Below, piece after piece: positions 8,437 to 17,126 of a DNA stretch of 64,000 nucleotides. The notes beneath the pieces were generated by a model. That model had not been told where the DNA came from, did no database searches, and saw only the letters and a program-made list of their open reading frames with translations. The translations under genes and the position numbers were made by a program. Source of the DNA: Enterobacteriaceae bacterium 4M9 (lineage in GTDB: Bacteria > Pseudomonadota > Gammaproteobacteria > Enterobacterales > Enterobacteriaceae); the NCBI GenBank assembly GCA_010092695.1, contig JAADJJ010000001.1, positions 3,782,001 through 3,846,000 of the forward strand, given 5' to 3'. The number at the start of each line of letters is the position of its first letter. Position 1 is the first letter of the stretch.

Positions 8437-10284
8437 TCAGATAGACAGCTTGTTAACACGCTTGCCACCGTACAGCAGGTTGACGATAGCGCGTGTGCCG
8501 ACAATAGCGGTAAACATCGAGGTCGCCACACCGATTGCGGTGGTGATGGCAAAACCCTTGATGGAGCCGGTACCGACAGCGTAAAGGATGATAGCGGTAA
8601 TAAGCGTTGTCAGGTTGGCGTCAACAATGGAGCTGAACGCGCCTTTATAGCCCTCGTGGATGGCCTGCTGTACCGAACGCCCGTTCTTAATCTCTTCTTT
8701 AATACGTTCGTTTATCAGTACGTTAGCATCCACCGCCACCGCAAGGGTTAACACGATACCCGCAATACCTGGCATGGTCAGCGTCGCCCCTGGCAGAAGC
8801 GACATCACACCCACAATCAGCACCAGGTTCGCAATCAGTGCCGTGGTCGCGATAAGACCAAACTTCTTATACACGAACACCATGAACAGGATGGACGCTA
8901 CAAGGCCCCACAGGCACGCTTCCAGACCCTGCTTGATATTCTGCATACCCAGCGTCGGCCCAATGGTGCGCTCTTCAACAATCTGAATCGGCGCAATCAA
9001 CGCACCCGCACGCAGCAGCAGCGACAGCTGACGTGCTTCGTTCGGGTTGTTGATACCGGTAATGCGGAAGCTATTGCCCAGACGTGACTGGATATTCGCC
9101 ACGTTGATAACTTCTTCCTGCTTCACCAGAATCGCACGGCCATTGGCGTCTTTTCTGCCGCTGTCTTTGTACTCCACGAACAGGGTTGCCATCGGCTTGC
9201 CGATGTTGTCCTTAGTGAAGTTAGACATGATGTTGCCACCCGCGCTATCAAGCGAGATGTTCACCTGCGGCTGGTTGTATTCGTCGGTGCTGGAGGTTGA
9301 GTCGGTGATGTGGTCACCGGTCAGGATAACGCGTTTGAACAGCACAACCGGCTGGCCTTCACGCATTGCCTTCACCTCAGAATCGCCCGGTACGCGACCG
9401 GATGCGGCAGCAGACTGATCAACGTTGGTATTCACCAGACGGAATTCCAGCGTAGCCGTCGCGCCCAGAATTTCTTTAGCGCGTGCGGTGTCCTGGATAC
9501 CTGGCAGTTCAACCACGATACGGTCAGAGCCCTGGCGCTGTACCAGTGGTTCAGCAACGCCAAGCTGGTTTACACGGTTACGCAGGATGTTGATGTTCTG
9601 CTGTACCGCGTATTCGCGCGATTCACGCAAGCGGTCGTCAGACATCACAGCACGCAGTGCATTGCTGCCCTGACTGCTGATAACGAGATCGCGATGGCGC
9701 GACTGGAGCCAGGAAATGGCGGCGTCGCGGGTGGTTGCATCACGGAACACCACGTCCACGCCGTAGTTATTGGCTTTGCGCACGTTGCTCCAGGCGATGC
9801 CCTTCTCGCGCAGATCGCTGCGCAGGCTATCCATGTTTTGTTCCTGGAGTTTGCCCAGTGCAGTTTCCATATCCACTTCCATCAGGAAGTGTACGCCGCC
9901 GCGCAGGTCGAGACCGAGTTTCATCGGCTCTGCGGAAACCGCTCTCAGCCAGCGAGGCGTTGCAGGCGCGAGGTTAAGCGCAACCACGAACTGATCGCCA
10001 AGCTGGCTTACCAGCGCTTCACGCGCGCGCAACTGGACGTCGGTGGAATCAAAGCGTGCGAGGATCGCACCCTCTTCCAGTGCCACAGATTTAGCGGTGA
10101 TATTTTCTTGTTTTAAGGTGTTCTGAACCTGGATCAGCGTCTGCTCACTGGCGGCGGCTCCGCGCGCGCCAGTGATTTGAACAGCCGGATCCTCACCATA
10201 CAGGTTGGGAAGCGCATACAGCAGGCCGATCGCCAACACAGCAATCAGCATGATGTACTTCCACAAAGGATAACGGTTTAACAC
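8437..10284 (-). CDS. secD: Protein translocase subunit SecD
   Basis: The 615-residue protein has an N-terminal membrane helix, a long periplasmic domain (P1 head and base) with GLDLRGGVHFLMEVD, and a C-terminal RND-type six-helix bundle containing TLAVAVDANVLINERIKEE, whose aspartate is implicated in proton coupling. Length and sequence match E. coli SecD. It lies between yajC and secF on the same strand. Confidence 0.97.
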   Translation of the reverse strand: MLNRYPLWKYIMLIAVLAIGLLYALPNLYGEDPAVQITGARGAAASEQTLIQVQNTLKQENITAKSVALEEGAILARFDSTDVQLRAREALVSQLGDQFVVALNLAPATPRWLRAVSAEPMKLGLDLRGGVHFLMEVDMETALGKLQEQNMDSLRSDLREKGIAWSNVRKANNYGVDVVFRDATTRDAAISWLQSRHRDLVISSQGSNALRAVMSDDRLRESREYAVQQNINILRNRVNQLGVAEPLVQRQGSDRIVVELPGIQDTARAKEILGATATLEFRLVNTNVDQSAAASGRVPGDSEVKAMREGQPVVLFKRVILTGDHITDSTSSTDEYNQPQVNISLDSAGGNIMSNFTKDNIGKPMATLFVEYKDSGRKDANGRAILVKQEEVINVANIQSRLGNSFRITGINNPNEARQLSLLLRAGALIAPIQIVEERTIGPTLGMQNIKQGLEACLWGLVASILFMVFVYKKFGLIATTALIANLVLIVGVMSLLPGATLTMPGIAGIVLTLAVAVDANVLINERIKEEIKNGRSVQQAIHEGYKGAFSSIVDANLTTLITAIILYAVGTGSIKGFAITTAIGVATSMFTAIVGTRAIVNLLYGGKRVNKLSI

Positions 10285-10311
10285 GGCAGTTCCCTTAGGG
10301 AAAACGGAAAA

Positions 10312-10644
10312 TTACAGCGCCTTCATAGTGCCTTTCGGCAGAACGGCTGCGACAAAATCACGCTTGATAACCACTTCCGTGGTGTCGTTGAGGGCAATAG
10401 CCACATAGCCACTTTCCGCAACTTTAGTCACGCGGCCTACCAGGCCACCATTCGTCAGCACTTCGTCACCTTTGGCGATAGAGTCCATCAGTTTTTTGTG
10501 CTCTTTGGTGCGCTTCTGCTGCGGACGCAGGATCATGAAATAGAAAATCAGGCCGAAAACAACCAACATCAGAATCAGTGACATCGGGCTGCCCTGGGCC
10601 GGTGCACCGGTCGCGGCAACCGCATCAGAAATGAAAATGCTCAT
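10312..10644 (-). CDS. yajC: Sec translocase accessory protein YajC
   Basis: The 110-residue protein has a single membrane helix (LILMLVVFGLIFYFMIL, residues about 23-39) followed by the typical LRPQQKRTKEHKKLMDS cytoplasmic part. It belongs to the SecDF-YajC holotranslocon. It begins 21 bases after tgt, in the tgt-yajC-secD-secF operon order. Confidence 0.97.
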   Translation of the reverse strand: MSIFISDAVAATGAPAQGSPMSLILMLVVFGLIFYFMILRPQQKRTKEHKKLMDSIAKGDEVLTNGGLVGRVTKVAESGYVAIALNDTTEVVIKRDFVAAVLPKGTMKAL

Positions 10645-10665
10645 TAAAATTCCCTCATTTTTTGT

Positions 10666-11793
10666 TTAATCAATACGTAACGCTGGGACCGGTTTACCCT
10701 GACGTGCGTAAAAGTCCTCGACGAAGTGCTCTAATTTACCCTCTTCAATGGCCTTACGTAAACCAGCCATCAGGCGCTGGTAATAGCGCAGGTTATGAAT
10801 TGTGTTGAGCCGCGCGCCCAGAATCTCGTTGCATCTGTCCAGATGATGCAAATAAGCGCGCGAATAATGGCGGCACGTATAGCAATCACACTCTGCATCC
10901 AGAGGCGACGTGTCACTTTTATGCTTCGCATTGCGGATTTTCACCACGCCGTCGGTCACAAACAGGTGGCCGTTGCGCGCATTTCGGGTTGGCATGACGC
11001 AGTCGAACATATCGACACCGCGACGCACGCCTTCTACCAGATCTTCCGGTTTACCCACGCCCATCAGGTAGCGTGGCTTATCGGCAGGAATTTGCGGGCA
11101 AACATGTTCAAGAATGCGATGCATGTCCGCCTTCGGCTCCCCAACCGCCAGGCCGCCGACAGCGTAGCCATCAAAGCCAATTTCTACCAGCCCTTTAACA
11201 GAGACGTCACGTAAATCTTCGTAAACGCTGCCCTGGATAATACCGAACAGCGCGTTCGGGTTTTCCATCTCGTCAAAGCGATCGCGGCTGCGTTTAGCCC
11301 AGCGCAGCGACATCTCCATTGAGCGCTTCGCGTAATCCCAGTCCGCCGGGTACGGCGTACATTCATCAAAAATCATCACAATATCGGAACCGAGATCGTA
11401 CTGGATCTCCATCGATTTTTCCGGGCTTAAGAAAATCGAATCACCGTTGATCGGGTTGCGAAAGTGCACGCCCTGTTCGGTGATTTTGCGGATATCGCCA
11501 AGGCTGAAGACCTGGAAACCGCCGGAATCGGTCAGGATCGGGCCTTTCCACTGCATAAAGTCGTGCAGATCGCCATGCAGCTTCATGATTTCCTGACCCG
11601 GGCGCAGCCACAGATGGAAGGTGTTGCCGAGAATAATCTGCGCGCCAGTCTCCTGCACTTCTTCCGGGGCCATCCCCTTCACCGTGCCGTAAGTACCAAC
11701 GGGCATAAACGCGGGGGTTTCTACCGTGCCGCGCTCAAACACCAGACGACCGCGGCGCGCGCGCCCGTCGGTGGTTTGCAGTTCAAATTTCAC
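10666..11793 (-). CDS. tgt: tRNA-guanine transglycosylase
   Basis: The 375-residue enzyme exchanges guanine-34 for preQ1 in tRNAs with GUN anticodons. Visible signatures are LTDSGGFQVFSL (catalytic region near residue 90), the CVMPTRNARNG stretch carrying the nucleophile aspartate region, and the C-terminal zinc site CDCYTCRHYSRAYLHH. It works directly before QueA in queuosine synthesis. It is separated from queA by 174 bases, longer than the equivalent E. coli gap, so it may have its own promoter there. Confidence 0.97.
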   Translation of the reverse strand: MKFELQTTDGRARRGRLVFERGTVETPAFMPVGTYGTVKGMAPEEVQETGAQIILGNTFHLWLRPGQEIMKLHGDLHDFMQWKGPILTDSGGFQVFSLGDIRKITEQGVHFRNPINGDSIFLSPEKSMEIQYDLGSDIVMIFDECTPYPADWDYAKRSMEMSLRWAKRSRDRFDEMENPNALFGIIQGSVYEDLRDVSVKGLVEIGFDGYAVGGLAVGEPKADMHRILEHVCPQIPADKPRYLMGVGKPEDLVEGVRRGVDMFDCVMPTRNARNGHLFVTDGVVKIRNAKHKSDTSPLDAECDCYTCRHYSRAYLHHLDRCNEILGARLNTIHNLRYYQRLMAGLRKAIEEGKLEHFVEDFYARQGKPVPALRID

Positions 11794-11937
11794 ATTACCT
11801 CCTGCGTCAGATAAACAGTCTGACGTGTCATACCGGTGCCGCAGGCGTTGCCCACGGCGCTAAATTACGTGCGCCTGTCGCCTGTTTCACAGGTACGCGC
11901 TGCGCCAGCGCGCTCGCAATGGAAAAGCCAGCGGCGT

Positions 11938-11985
11938 AAAAAAGTAGAACCGAGCCCGGTCAGGCGCTTATGCGCCCGGGCGCTC
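11938..11985 (-). terminator. Possible terminator after queA
   Basis: On the minus strand, an imperfect hairpin (CCGGGCGC / GCGC with outer GAGC / GCTC) spans the queA stop. It is followed by TTCTAC and six T residues. It could partly uncouple tgt from queA. Confidence 0.4.
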
Positions 11986-13038
11986 GTTAATGGCCTGCGG
12001 ATTGTACGTGATAAACATCGCATCCCCATAGCTGAAAAAGCGATACTCCGCCTTCACCGCTTCGTTGTAGGCGTGCATCGTATTGCGATAACCGGCAAAT
12101 GCCGACACCAGCATAATCAACGTCGATTCCGGCAGGTGGAAGTTAGTGACCAGTGCGTCAATCACCCGGTATTTGTAGCCCGGATAGATAAAAATTTGCG
12201 TGTCGCCGAAAAACGGCTCAATAACGTCATTTTTGGCCGCGTTGGCTGCGCTTTCCAGCGAGCGCACGGAGGTAGTGCCCACGGCAATCACCCGGTTACC
12301 GCGCGCGCGACACGCCAGCACCGCATCCACCACGTCCTGCGGCACTTCAGCATATTCGGAGTGCATGATGTGGTCTTCAATGCTGTCTACACGCACCGGC
12401 TGGAAAGTCCCTGCGCCTACGTGCAGCGTCACAAACGCCATCTCAACGCCTTTTTTACGCAGCGCATCCAGCAGCGGCTCGTCAAAATGCAGTCCGGCGG
12501 TCGGTGCAGCCACCGCGCCCGGCTTCTGGCTGTAGACGGTCTGATACAGTTCGCGGTCGGCCTCTTCGTCCGGGCGGTCGATGTACGGCGGCAGCGGCAT
12601 ATGGCCGATACCGTTTAAGATTTCCAGCACCGTGCGCTCATCAGTAAACTCAACTTCAAAAAGCGCATCATGGCGCGCCACCATCGTGGCCTGTACACTT
12701 TCGTCATCGCCAAGCAGCAGTTCAGCGCCCGGCTTTGGCGCTTTAGAGGCGCGGATATGAGCCAGCACGCGTTTATCGTCGAGCATGCGCTCGACCAGCA
12801 CTTCAATTTTGCCGCCGCTGGCTTTGCGCCCGAACAGGCGCGCCGGGATCACGCGGGTATTGTTAAAAACCAGCAGATCGCCGGGGTTGAGCTTATCGAG
12901 CAAGTCGGTGAAGATGCCATGCGTGAGCTGCCCCGTCGGGCCGTCGAGCGACAGCAGACGACAGGCGCTGCGCTGGGGCTGCGGATAGTGAGCGATTAAA
13001 GATTCGGGAAGTTCAAACGAAAAATCGGCGACGCGCAT
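11968..13038 (-). CDS. queA: S-adenosylmethionine:tRNA ribosyltransferase-isomerase
   Basis: The 356-residue QueA transfers the ribosyl part of AdoMet to 7-aminomethyl-7-deazaguanine in tRNA to form epoxyqueuosine. Recognisable stretches include FELPESLIAHYPQ at the N-terminus, the GDLLVFNNTRVIPARL motif and AAPTAGLHF. It is divergent from acpH across a 105-base region that should hold both promoters. Confidence 0.97.
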   Translation of the reverse strand: MRVADFSFELPESLIAHYPQPQRSACRLLSLDGPTGQLTHGIFTDLLDKLNPGDLLVFNNTRVIPARLFGRKASGGKIEVLVERMLDDKRVLAHIRASKAPKPGAELLLGDDESVQATMVARHDALFEVEFTDERTVLEILNGIGHMPLPPYIDRPDEEADRELYQTVYSQKPGAVAAPTAGLHFDEPLLDALRKKGVEMAFVTLHVGAGTFQPVRVDSIEDHIMHSEYAEVPQDVVDAVLACRARGNRVIAVGTTSVRSLESAANAAKNDVIEPFFGDTQIFIYPGYKYRVIDALVTNFHLPESTLIMLVSAFAGYRNTMHAYNEAVKAEYRFFSYGDAMFITYNPQAINERPGA

Positions 13039-13143
13039 GACGGGGACTCTGGACTCAGACTTAAAAACAGGCGGCTAGTCTAGTGCCGGGGCGCTTTCGC
13101 TGCAACCCGTAAGCCATTTTGCCGCCCGGATAAAAGGTAACAA

Positions 13144-13725
13144 ATGAATTTTCTGGCACACCTGCACCTTGCCTCTCTTGCCGACAGCTCGCTGCCCGGC
13201 AACCTGATTGCCGATTTTATACGCGGTAACCCTGGCGACGACTGGCCTGCCGACGTGACGGCGGGCATTTTTATGCACCGGCGCATTGATGCCATGACCG
13301 ACGGACTGGCGCAGGTACACACCGCGCGCACCTGGTTTCGCCCACAAACGCGCCGGGTCTCCCCCATTTCTCTGGACGTGATGTGGGACCATTTTCTGTC
13401 ACGCCACTGGGCGCGCTTTTCACCCGATGAGCCACTCACACAGTTTGTAGCGCGCGCCGAGGCGGCCATTGCGCCTGTCCTGCCTGTGGCACCGGAACGG
13501 TTTGTGAACCTCAACAACTATCTGTGGCCGGAGCGCTGGCTGGAGCGCTACGCCGACATGGACTTTATCGCCCGCGTGCTAAACGGTATGGCGAGCCGCC
13601 GCCCGAAGCTCGCGGCATTAAGCGACTCCTGGCACGACCTGAATGAACACTACGCCGCGCTGGAGCAGTTGTTTAACGAGTTTTACCCACAAATGATGCA
13701 ACTGGCACGCACAAAGCAGCTATAA
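13144..13725 (+). CDS. acpH: Acyl carrier protein phosphodiesterase
   Basis: The 193-residue protein removes 4'-phosphopantetheine from holo-ACP. It has the HD-like pattern MNFLAHLHLA, GNLIADF, HRRIDAMTD and LDVMWDHFLSRHW seen in E. coli AcpH, whose histidines and aspartates bind Mn2+. AAGG lies seven to eight bases before the ATG. It is divergent from queA and converges on an accessory operon, whereas in E. coli malZ is the neighbour on that side. Confidence 0.95.
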   Translation: MNFLAHLHLASLADSSLPGNLIADFIRGNPGDDWPADVTAGIFMHRRIDAMTDGLAQVHTARTWFRPQTRRVSPISLDVMWDHFLSRHWARFSPDEPLTQFVARAEAAIAPVLPVAPERFVNLNNYLWPERWLERYADMDFIARVLNGMASRRPKLAALSDSWHDLNEHYAALEQLFNEFYPQMMQLARTKQL

Positions 13726-13752
13726 AAAACGCGGGGGCATTGCCCCGCGTCA
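13724..13752 (+). terminator. Terminator between acpH and the amidohydrolase gene
   Basis: The perfect stem ACGCGGGGGCA / TGCCCCGCGT overlaps the acpH stop. An A-run on its left makes it a better terminator for the minus-strand amidohydrolase gene than for acpH; it may serve both. Confidence 0.65.
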
Positions 13753-13761
13753 TTCCTCGCC

Positions 13762-15630
13762 TTAAAAAGCAAAGCAGGAGCAGCCCAGCGCTCCCCAAAA
13801 AGCGCCATCATCAGAGACCGGGATCGCCGAACGGCGGGCGATGTCATGCTGATGACCATGAACGCCACAGCTGCCACAGCACTGATGTGCCGCCTGGGCA
13901 AACACCGCGTTGCTCGCCTGCGGCGGCGCGGCGCGATAGTGGCCCGGCACCGTTGCCACTGGCGACCATGTCGGCAGTACCGGAATTGGCGGCGGCGACA
14001 GCGGTGAGAAGCGCCCTGCGGCATACACCACGCGCCCGTCCACCAGCGTCAGCACTGACTCAATATCTTTAATCTCCTGCTCCGGCACGCTGAAATAGTC
14101 TTTGGAGAGCACCACCATGTCTGCCAGTTGCCCGGCAGCGATGCGTCCTTTCTTGCCCTGCTCACTGGAGAACCAGGCGCTGCCCGCCGTCCACAACGCC
14201 AGCGCAACGTCGCGTGAAAGGCGGTTGTTCTCGTCGTACATGACCATGCCGCCCACGGTACGCCCGCTCACCAGCCAGTACAGTGCGGTCCACGGATTGT
14301 AACTCGCCACGCGTGTGGCATCCGTTCCCAGTCCTACCGGCACTTCCTGCGCCAGCATCTTCGCGACGGGCGGCGTTTGCTTAAGCGCCTCAGTGCCATA
14401 ACGCTCGGCAAAATACTCGCCCTGAAACGCCATACGGTGCTGCACCGCAATACCGCCACCCAGCGCCTTCACGCGCTCAATGTTGCGATCGCTGATGGTC
14501 TCGGCGTGGTCAAAGAACCAGTGCAGGCCGTTAAACGGAATATCACGGTTCACTTTTTCAAACACATCAAGCATGCGGCTGATGGATTCGTCGTACGTGG
14601 CGTGCAGACGAAATGGCCAGCGGTGCTCCACCAGGCGGCGCACCACGCGCTCCAGCTCGTCTTCCATTCCTTCTGGCAGGTCCGGGCGCGGCTGTAGGAA
14701 GTCTTCAAAATCGGCAGCGGAAAACACCAGCATTTCACCGGCACCGTTAACACGATAAAAATCCGAGCCCTGCCCCGGCGCCAGCATATCGGTCCAGGTC
14801 GTAAAGTCTTCCAGTTCGTGCTGCGGGCGCTGAGTAAACAGGTTATAGGCGATGCGAATAGTCATCTGCTTTTCAGCATGCAACTGCTCGATAACCTGAT
14901 AATCCTCCGGATAGCGCTGCGAACCGCCGCCTGCGTCAATGGCGCTGGTCAATCCCAGTCGGTTAAGCTCGCGCATAAACTGGCGCGTGGAGTTCACCTG
15001 TGCCTCAAGCGGCAGCGTTGGCCCTTTTGCCAACGTCGCATACAGAATGGTGGCGTTAGGTCTGGCAATCAGCATCCCGGTCGGGTTGCCGTTACTGTCG
15101 CGCACTATCTCGCCGCCAGGTGGGTTTGGCGTGTCGCGGGTGTAGCCCACCGCCTTCAGTGCCGCACGGTTGAGCAGCGCCCGGTCATAAAGATGCAGTA
15201 CAAACACCGGCGTGTCCGGCGCAGCCTCGTTCAAATCGTCAATGGTTGGCATGCGGCGCTCGGCAAACTGGAACTCGCTCCAGCCGCCTACCACACGCAC
15301 CCACTGCGGCGACGGCGTGCGCTCGGCCTGCGCTTTGAGCATACGCAGCGCGTCCGCCAGCGACGGCACGCCCTCCCAGCGCAACTCCAGGTTGTAGTTC
15401 AGCCCGCCGCGAATCAGATGCAGGTGCGAGTCGTTAAGACCCGGCACCAGCGTCTGGCCCTGTAAATCCACCTGCTGCGTCTGTTCACCGGCAAAGCGCA
15501 TAACATAGTCATTGCTGCCGACTGCAAGGATTTTGCCGTCTTTTATCGCCACCGCCTGTGCCTGCGGGTTTTCGCTATCCAGCGTGTGAACCTTGCCGTT
15601 CGTCAGTATTAAAGAAGCTGTTTCGGTCAT
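13762..15630 (-). CDS. Amidohydrolase family protein (YtcJ-like)
   Basis: The 622-residue protein belongs to the metal-dependent amidohydrolase superfamily (Amidohydro_3/YtcJ type). It begins with the small beta-sandwich of that fold. The metal ligands HxH are at residues 69 and 71 (NDSHLH); further histidines appear in PFRLHATYD, WFFDHAETI and VQHRM, and the late aspartate is in GLGTDATR. The substrate is unknown. The last 60 or so residues form an unusual proline-rich, then Cys/His-rich tail (QCCGSCGVHGHQH and CSCF). It is the third gene of an operon with an ABM protein and an isochorismatase-like hydrolase, absent from this locus in E. coli. Confidence 0.85.
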   Translation of the reverse strand: MTETASLILTNGKVHTLDSENPQAQAVAIKDGKILAVGSNDYVMRFAGEQTQQVDLQGQTLVPGLNDSHLHLIRGGLNYNLELRWEGVPSLADALRMLKAQAERTPSPQWVRVVGGWSEFQFAERRMPTIDDLNEAAPDTPVFVLHLYDRALLNRAALKAVGYTRDTPNPPGGEIVRDSNGNPTGMLIARPNATILYATLAKGPTLPLEAQVNSTRQFMRELNRLGLTSAIDAGGGSQRYPEDYQVIEQLHAEKQMTIRIAYNLFTQRPQHELEDFTTWTDMLAPGQGSDFYRVNGAGEMLVFSAADFEDFLQPRPDLPEGMEDELERVVRRLVEHRWPFRLHATYDESISRMLDVFEKVNRDIPFNGLHWFFDHAETISDRNIERVKALGGGIAVQHRMAFQGEYFAERYGTEALKQTPPVAKMLAQEVPVGLGTDATRVASYNPWTALYWLVSGRTVGGMVMYDENNRLSRDVALALWTAGSAWFSSEQGKKGRIAAGQLADMVVLSKDYFSVPEQEIKDIESVLTLVDGRVVYAAGRFSPLSPPPIPVLPTWSPVATVPGHYRAAPPQASNAVFAQAAHQCCGSCGVHGHQHDIARRSAIPVSDDGAFWGALGCSCFAF

Positions 15631-15653
15631 GGGAACTCTCCTGTAATTCGTGG

Positions 15654-16196
15654 CTACCTTTTCAGCCAGCGCGCGAACAATCGGGTGGTTATCGGCATCC
15701 AGAACCAGACCACCAGCGCCACCACACAGGCGTTGTTAAGCAGATTGAGCCACAACTCGCCGCGGTGAGCGCCAAATAACTGCCCGGTAAGCCACGCCAC
15801 CAGATTGACGCTTGGGAAAATCACCAAAAGCGTAATCAGAAACTGCTTCCAGCGCTTTGGCTGGCGCACGCGGGGCGTTGCTGGCGTAAACCAGAAGGCA
15901 GCATCGGTGCGTACTTCGGTGCGATCGCCGCCGTTGAGTAGCGGTTCTACCTCAGCAACCAGCTGCTTGCGCTGCGATGAACAGGTCCAGGCATAAAGGT
16001 TGTCGAGCGTGTCAAAGCGGATCACGATATTCCACTCGCTCATTCCCGCGCTCGGACGTATTACGTTTGTACCAAGATGGCCCGGATACTCTGCCGCCAC
16101 CGGCATAATGCGCCCCAGCCAGGCCTCGTAGTCTGCCTCCAGCCCCGGCTTAAGCTCGTGGGTAATGACCAGCGTGACATGCTTGTTCTGCGCCAT
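15654..16196 (-). CDS. ABM-domain protein with C-terminal membrane segments
   Basis: The 180-residue product has an N-terminal antibiotic-biosynthesis monooxygenase (ABM) type ferredoxin-like domain: VTLVITHELKPGLEADYEAW, then PGHLGTNVIRP and an IVIRFD strand (residues about 8-62). Two hydrophobic helices follow (about 119-138 and 152-168). Such fusions are common in enterobacterial and pseudomonad genomes, but their reaction is generally unknown. It lies between the isochorismatase-like and amidohydrolase genes with short gaps, so the three are probably cotranscribed. Confidence 0.75.
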   Translation of the reverse strand: MAQNKHVTLVITHELKPGLEADYEAWLGRIMPVAAEYPGHLGTNVIRPSAGMSEWNIVIRFDTLDNLYAWTCSSQRKQLVAEVEPLLNGGDRTEVRTDAAFWFTPATPRVRQPKRWKQFLITLLVIFPSVNLVAWLTGQLFGAHRGELWLNLLNNACVVALVVWFWMPITTRLFARWLKR

Positions 16197-16246
16197 AGTG
16201 GGCCGTCCTGAATGAAAATGCAGGCGGGGAGCCCCCGCCTGTAAGG

Positions 16247-16888
16247 TTATTTTTTACGCGCTTCGGCGTGGTGCACCATGGTGTAGGCATAGTCGACGCC
16301 CATACCGTAAGCACCGCTGTGCTCACGCACCAAATCCATGACCGCATCGTAGGTTTCTTTGCGCGACCAGTCGCGCTGGTACTCCAGCAGCACCTGCTGC
16401 CAGGTCACAGGCACTGCGCCCGCCTGCACCATGCGGTCAATTGAGCGCTCGTGGGCATCCACCGAAGTCCCGCCGGAGGTATCGGTCACCACGTAAACCT
16501 CAAAGCCTTCGTCAAGTGCCATCAGCGCCGGAAAGGTCAGGCACACTTCGGTCCACAGCGCCGAAATAATCAGTTTTTTGCGCCCGGTAGCCTTCACGGC
16601 TTCAACAAACTTCGCATCTTCCCAGGAATTCATTGATGTGCGCTCAATCGGTTTCACATCCGGGTGAACGGCCAGCAATTCCGGCCAGATATAACCGCTA
16701 AAGCTTTCGGTTTCGACCGAGGTATAAATAGTCGGCACATTAAAAATCTTCCCGGCCTTAGCCAGTGCCACCGTATTATTCTTTAATATCTGCCTGTCGA
16801 TATTTGCCACGCCAAAAGACATTTGTGGCTGGTGATCGATAAAAATGAGCGCAGAGTTCTGCGGGTCAATCAATTCCCGTATAGACAT
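16247..16888 (-). CDS. Isochorismatase-like cysteine hydrolase (YcaC type)
   Basis: The 213-residue protein has the cysteine-hydrolase triad context: Asp18 in ALIFIDHQP and the nucleophile Cys116 in ALWTEVCLTFPAL. It resembles E. coli YcaC, a hydrolase of unknown substrate that forms octamers. It is the first gene of the three-gene operon running to 13762. Related YcaC/amidohydrolase pairs occur in other Proteobacteria, suggesting a shared amide or imide substrate; this is inference. Confidence 0.85.
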   Translation of the reverse strand: MSIRELIDPQNSALIFIDHQPQMSFGVANIDRQILKNNTVALAKAGKIFNVPTIYTSVETESFSGYIWPELLAVHPDVKPIERTSMNSWEDAKFVEAVKATGRKKLIISALWTEVCLTFPALMALDEGFEVYVVTDTSGGTSVDAHERSIDRMVQAGAVPVTWQQVLLEYQRDWSRKETYDAVMDLVREHSGAYGMGVDYAYTMVHHAEARKK

Positions 16889-17001
16889 AATAAATACCTT
16901 TTAAATTATCAGGTTAAGATATAGAGCGGTATGTTGCTGACTGCAGAAAAAGAATAGACGTGAAACCTGATTCAGGATAGCTGGATTTTTTGAACGCTCT
17001 G

Positions 17002-17040
17002 CTAAAAAAAATTCACCGACTTTATCGGTGAATTTTTTTA
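17002..17040 (-). terminator. Terminator after malZ
   Basis: The perfect stem AATTCACCGA / TCGGTGAATT with a 5-base loop is flanked by an A-run and a T-run. It lies about 90 bases downstream of malZ on the minus strand and may also work in the opposite direction. Confidence 0.8.
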
Positions 17041-17126
17041 TTAACGCAGCGGTTATTAAGGACGAATTTATTTCAACAGAAAGATAAGGGAAATAATGCC
17101 TGCGCTCACAGGCATGATTAAAATAA

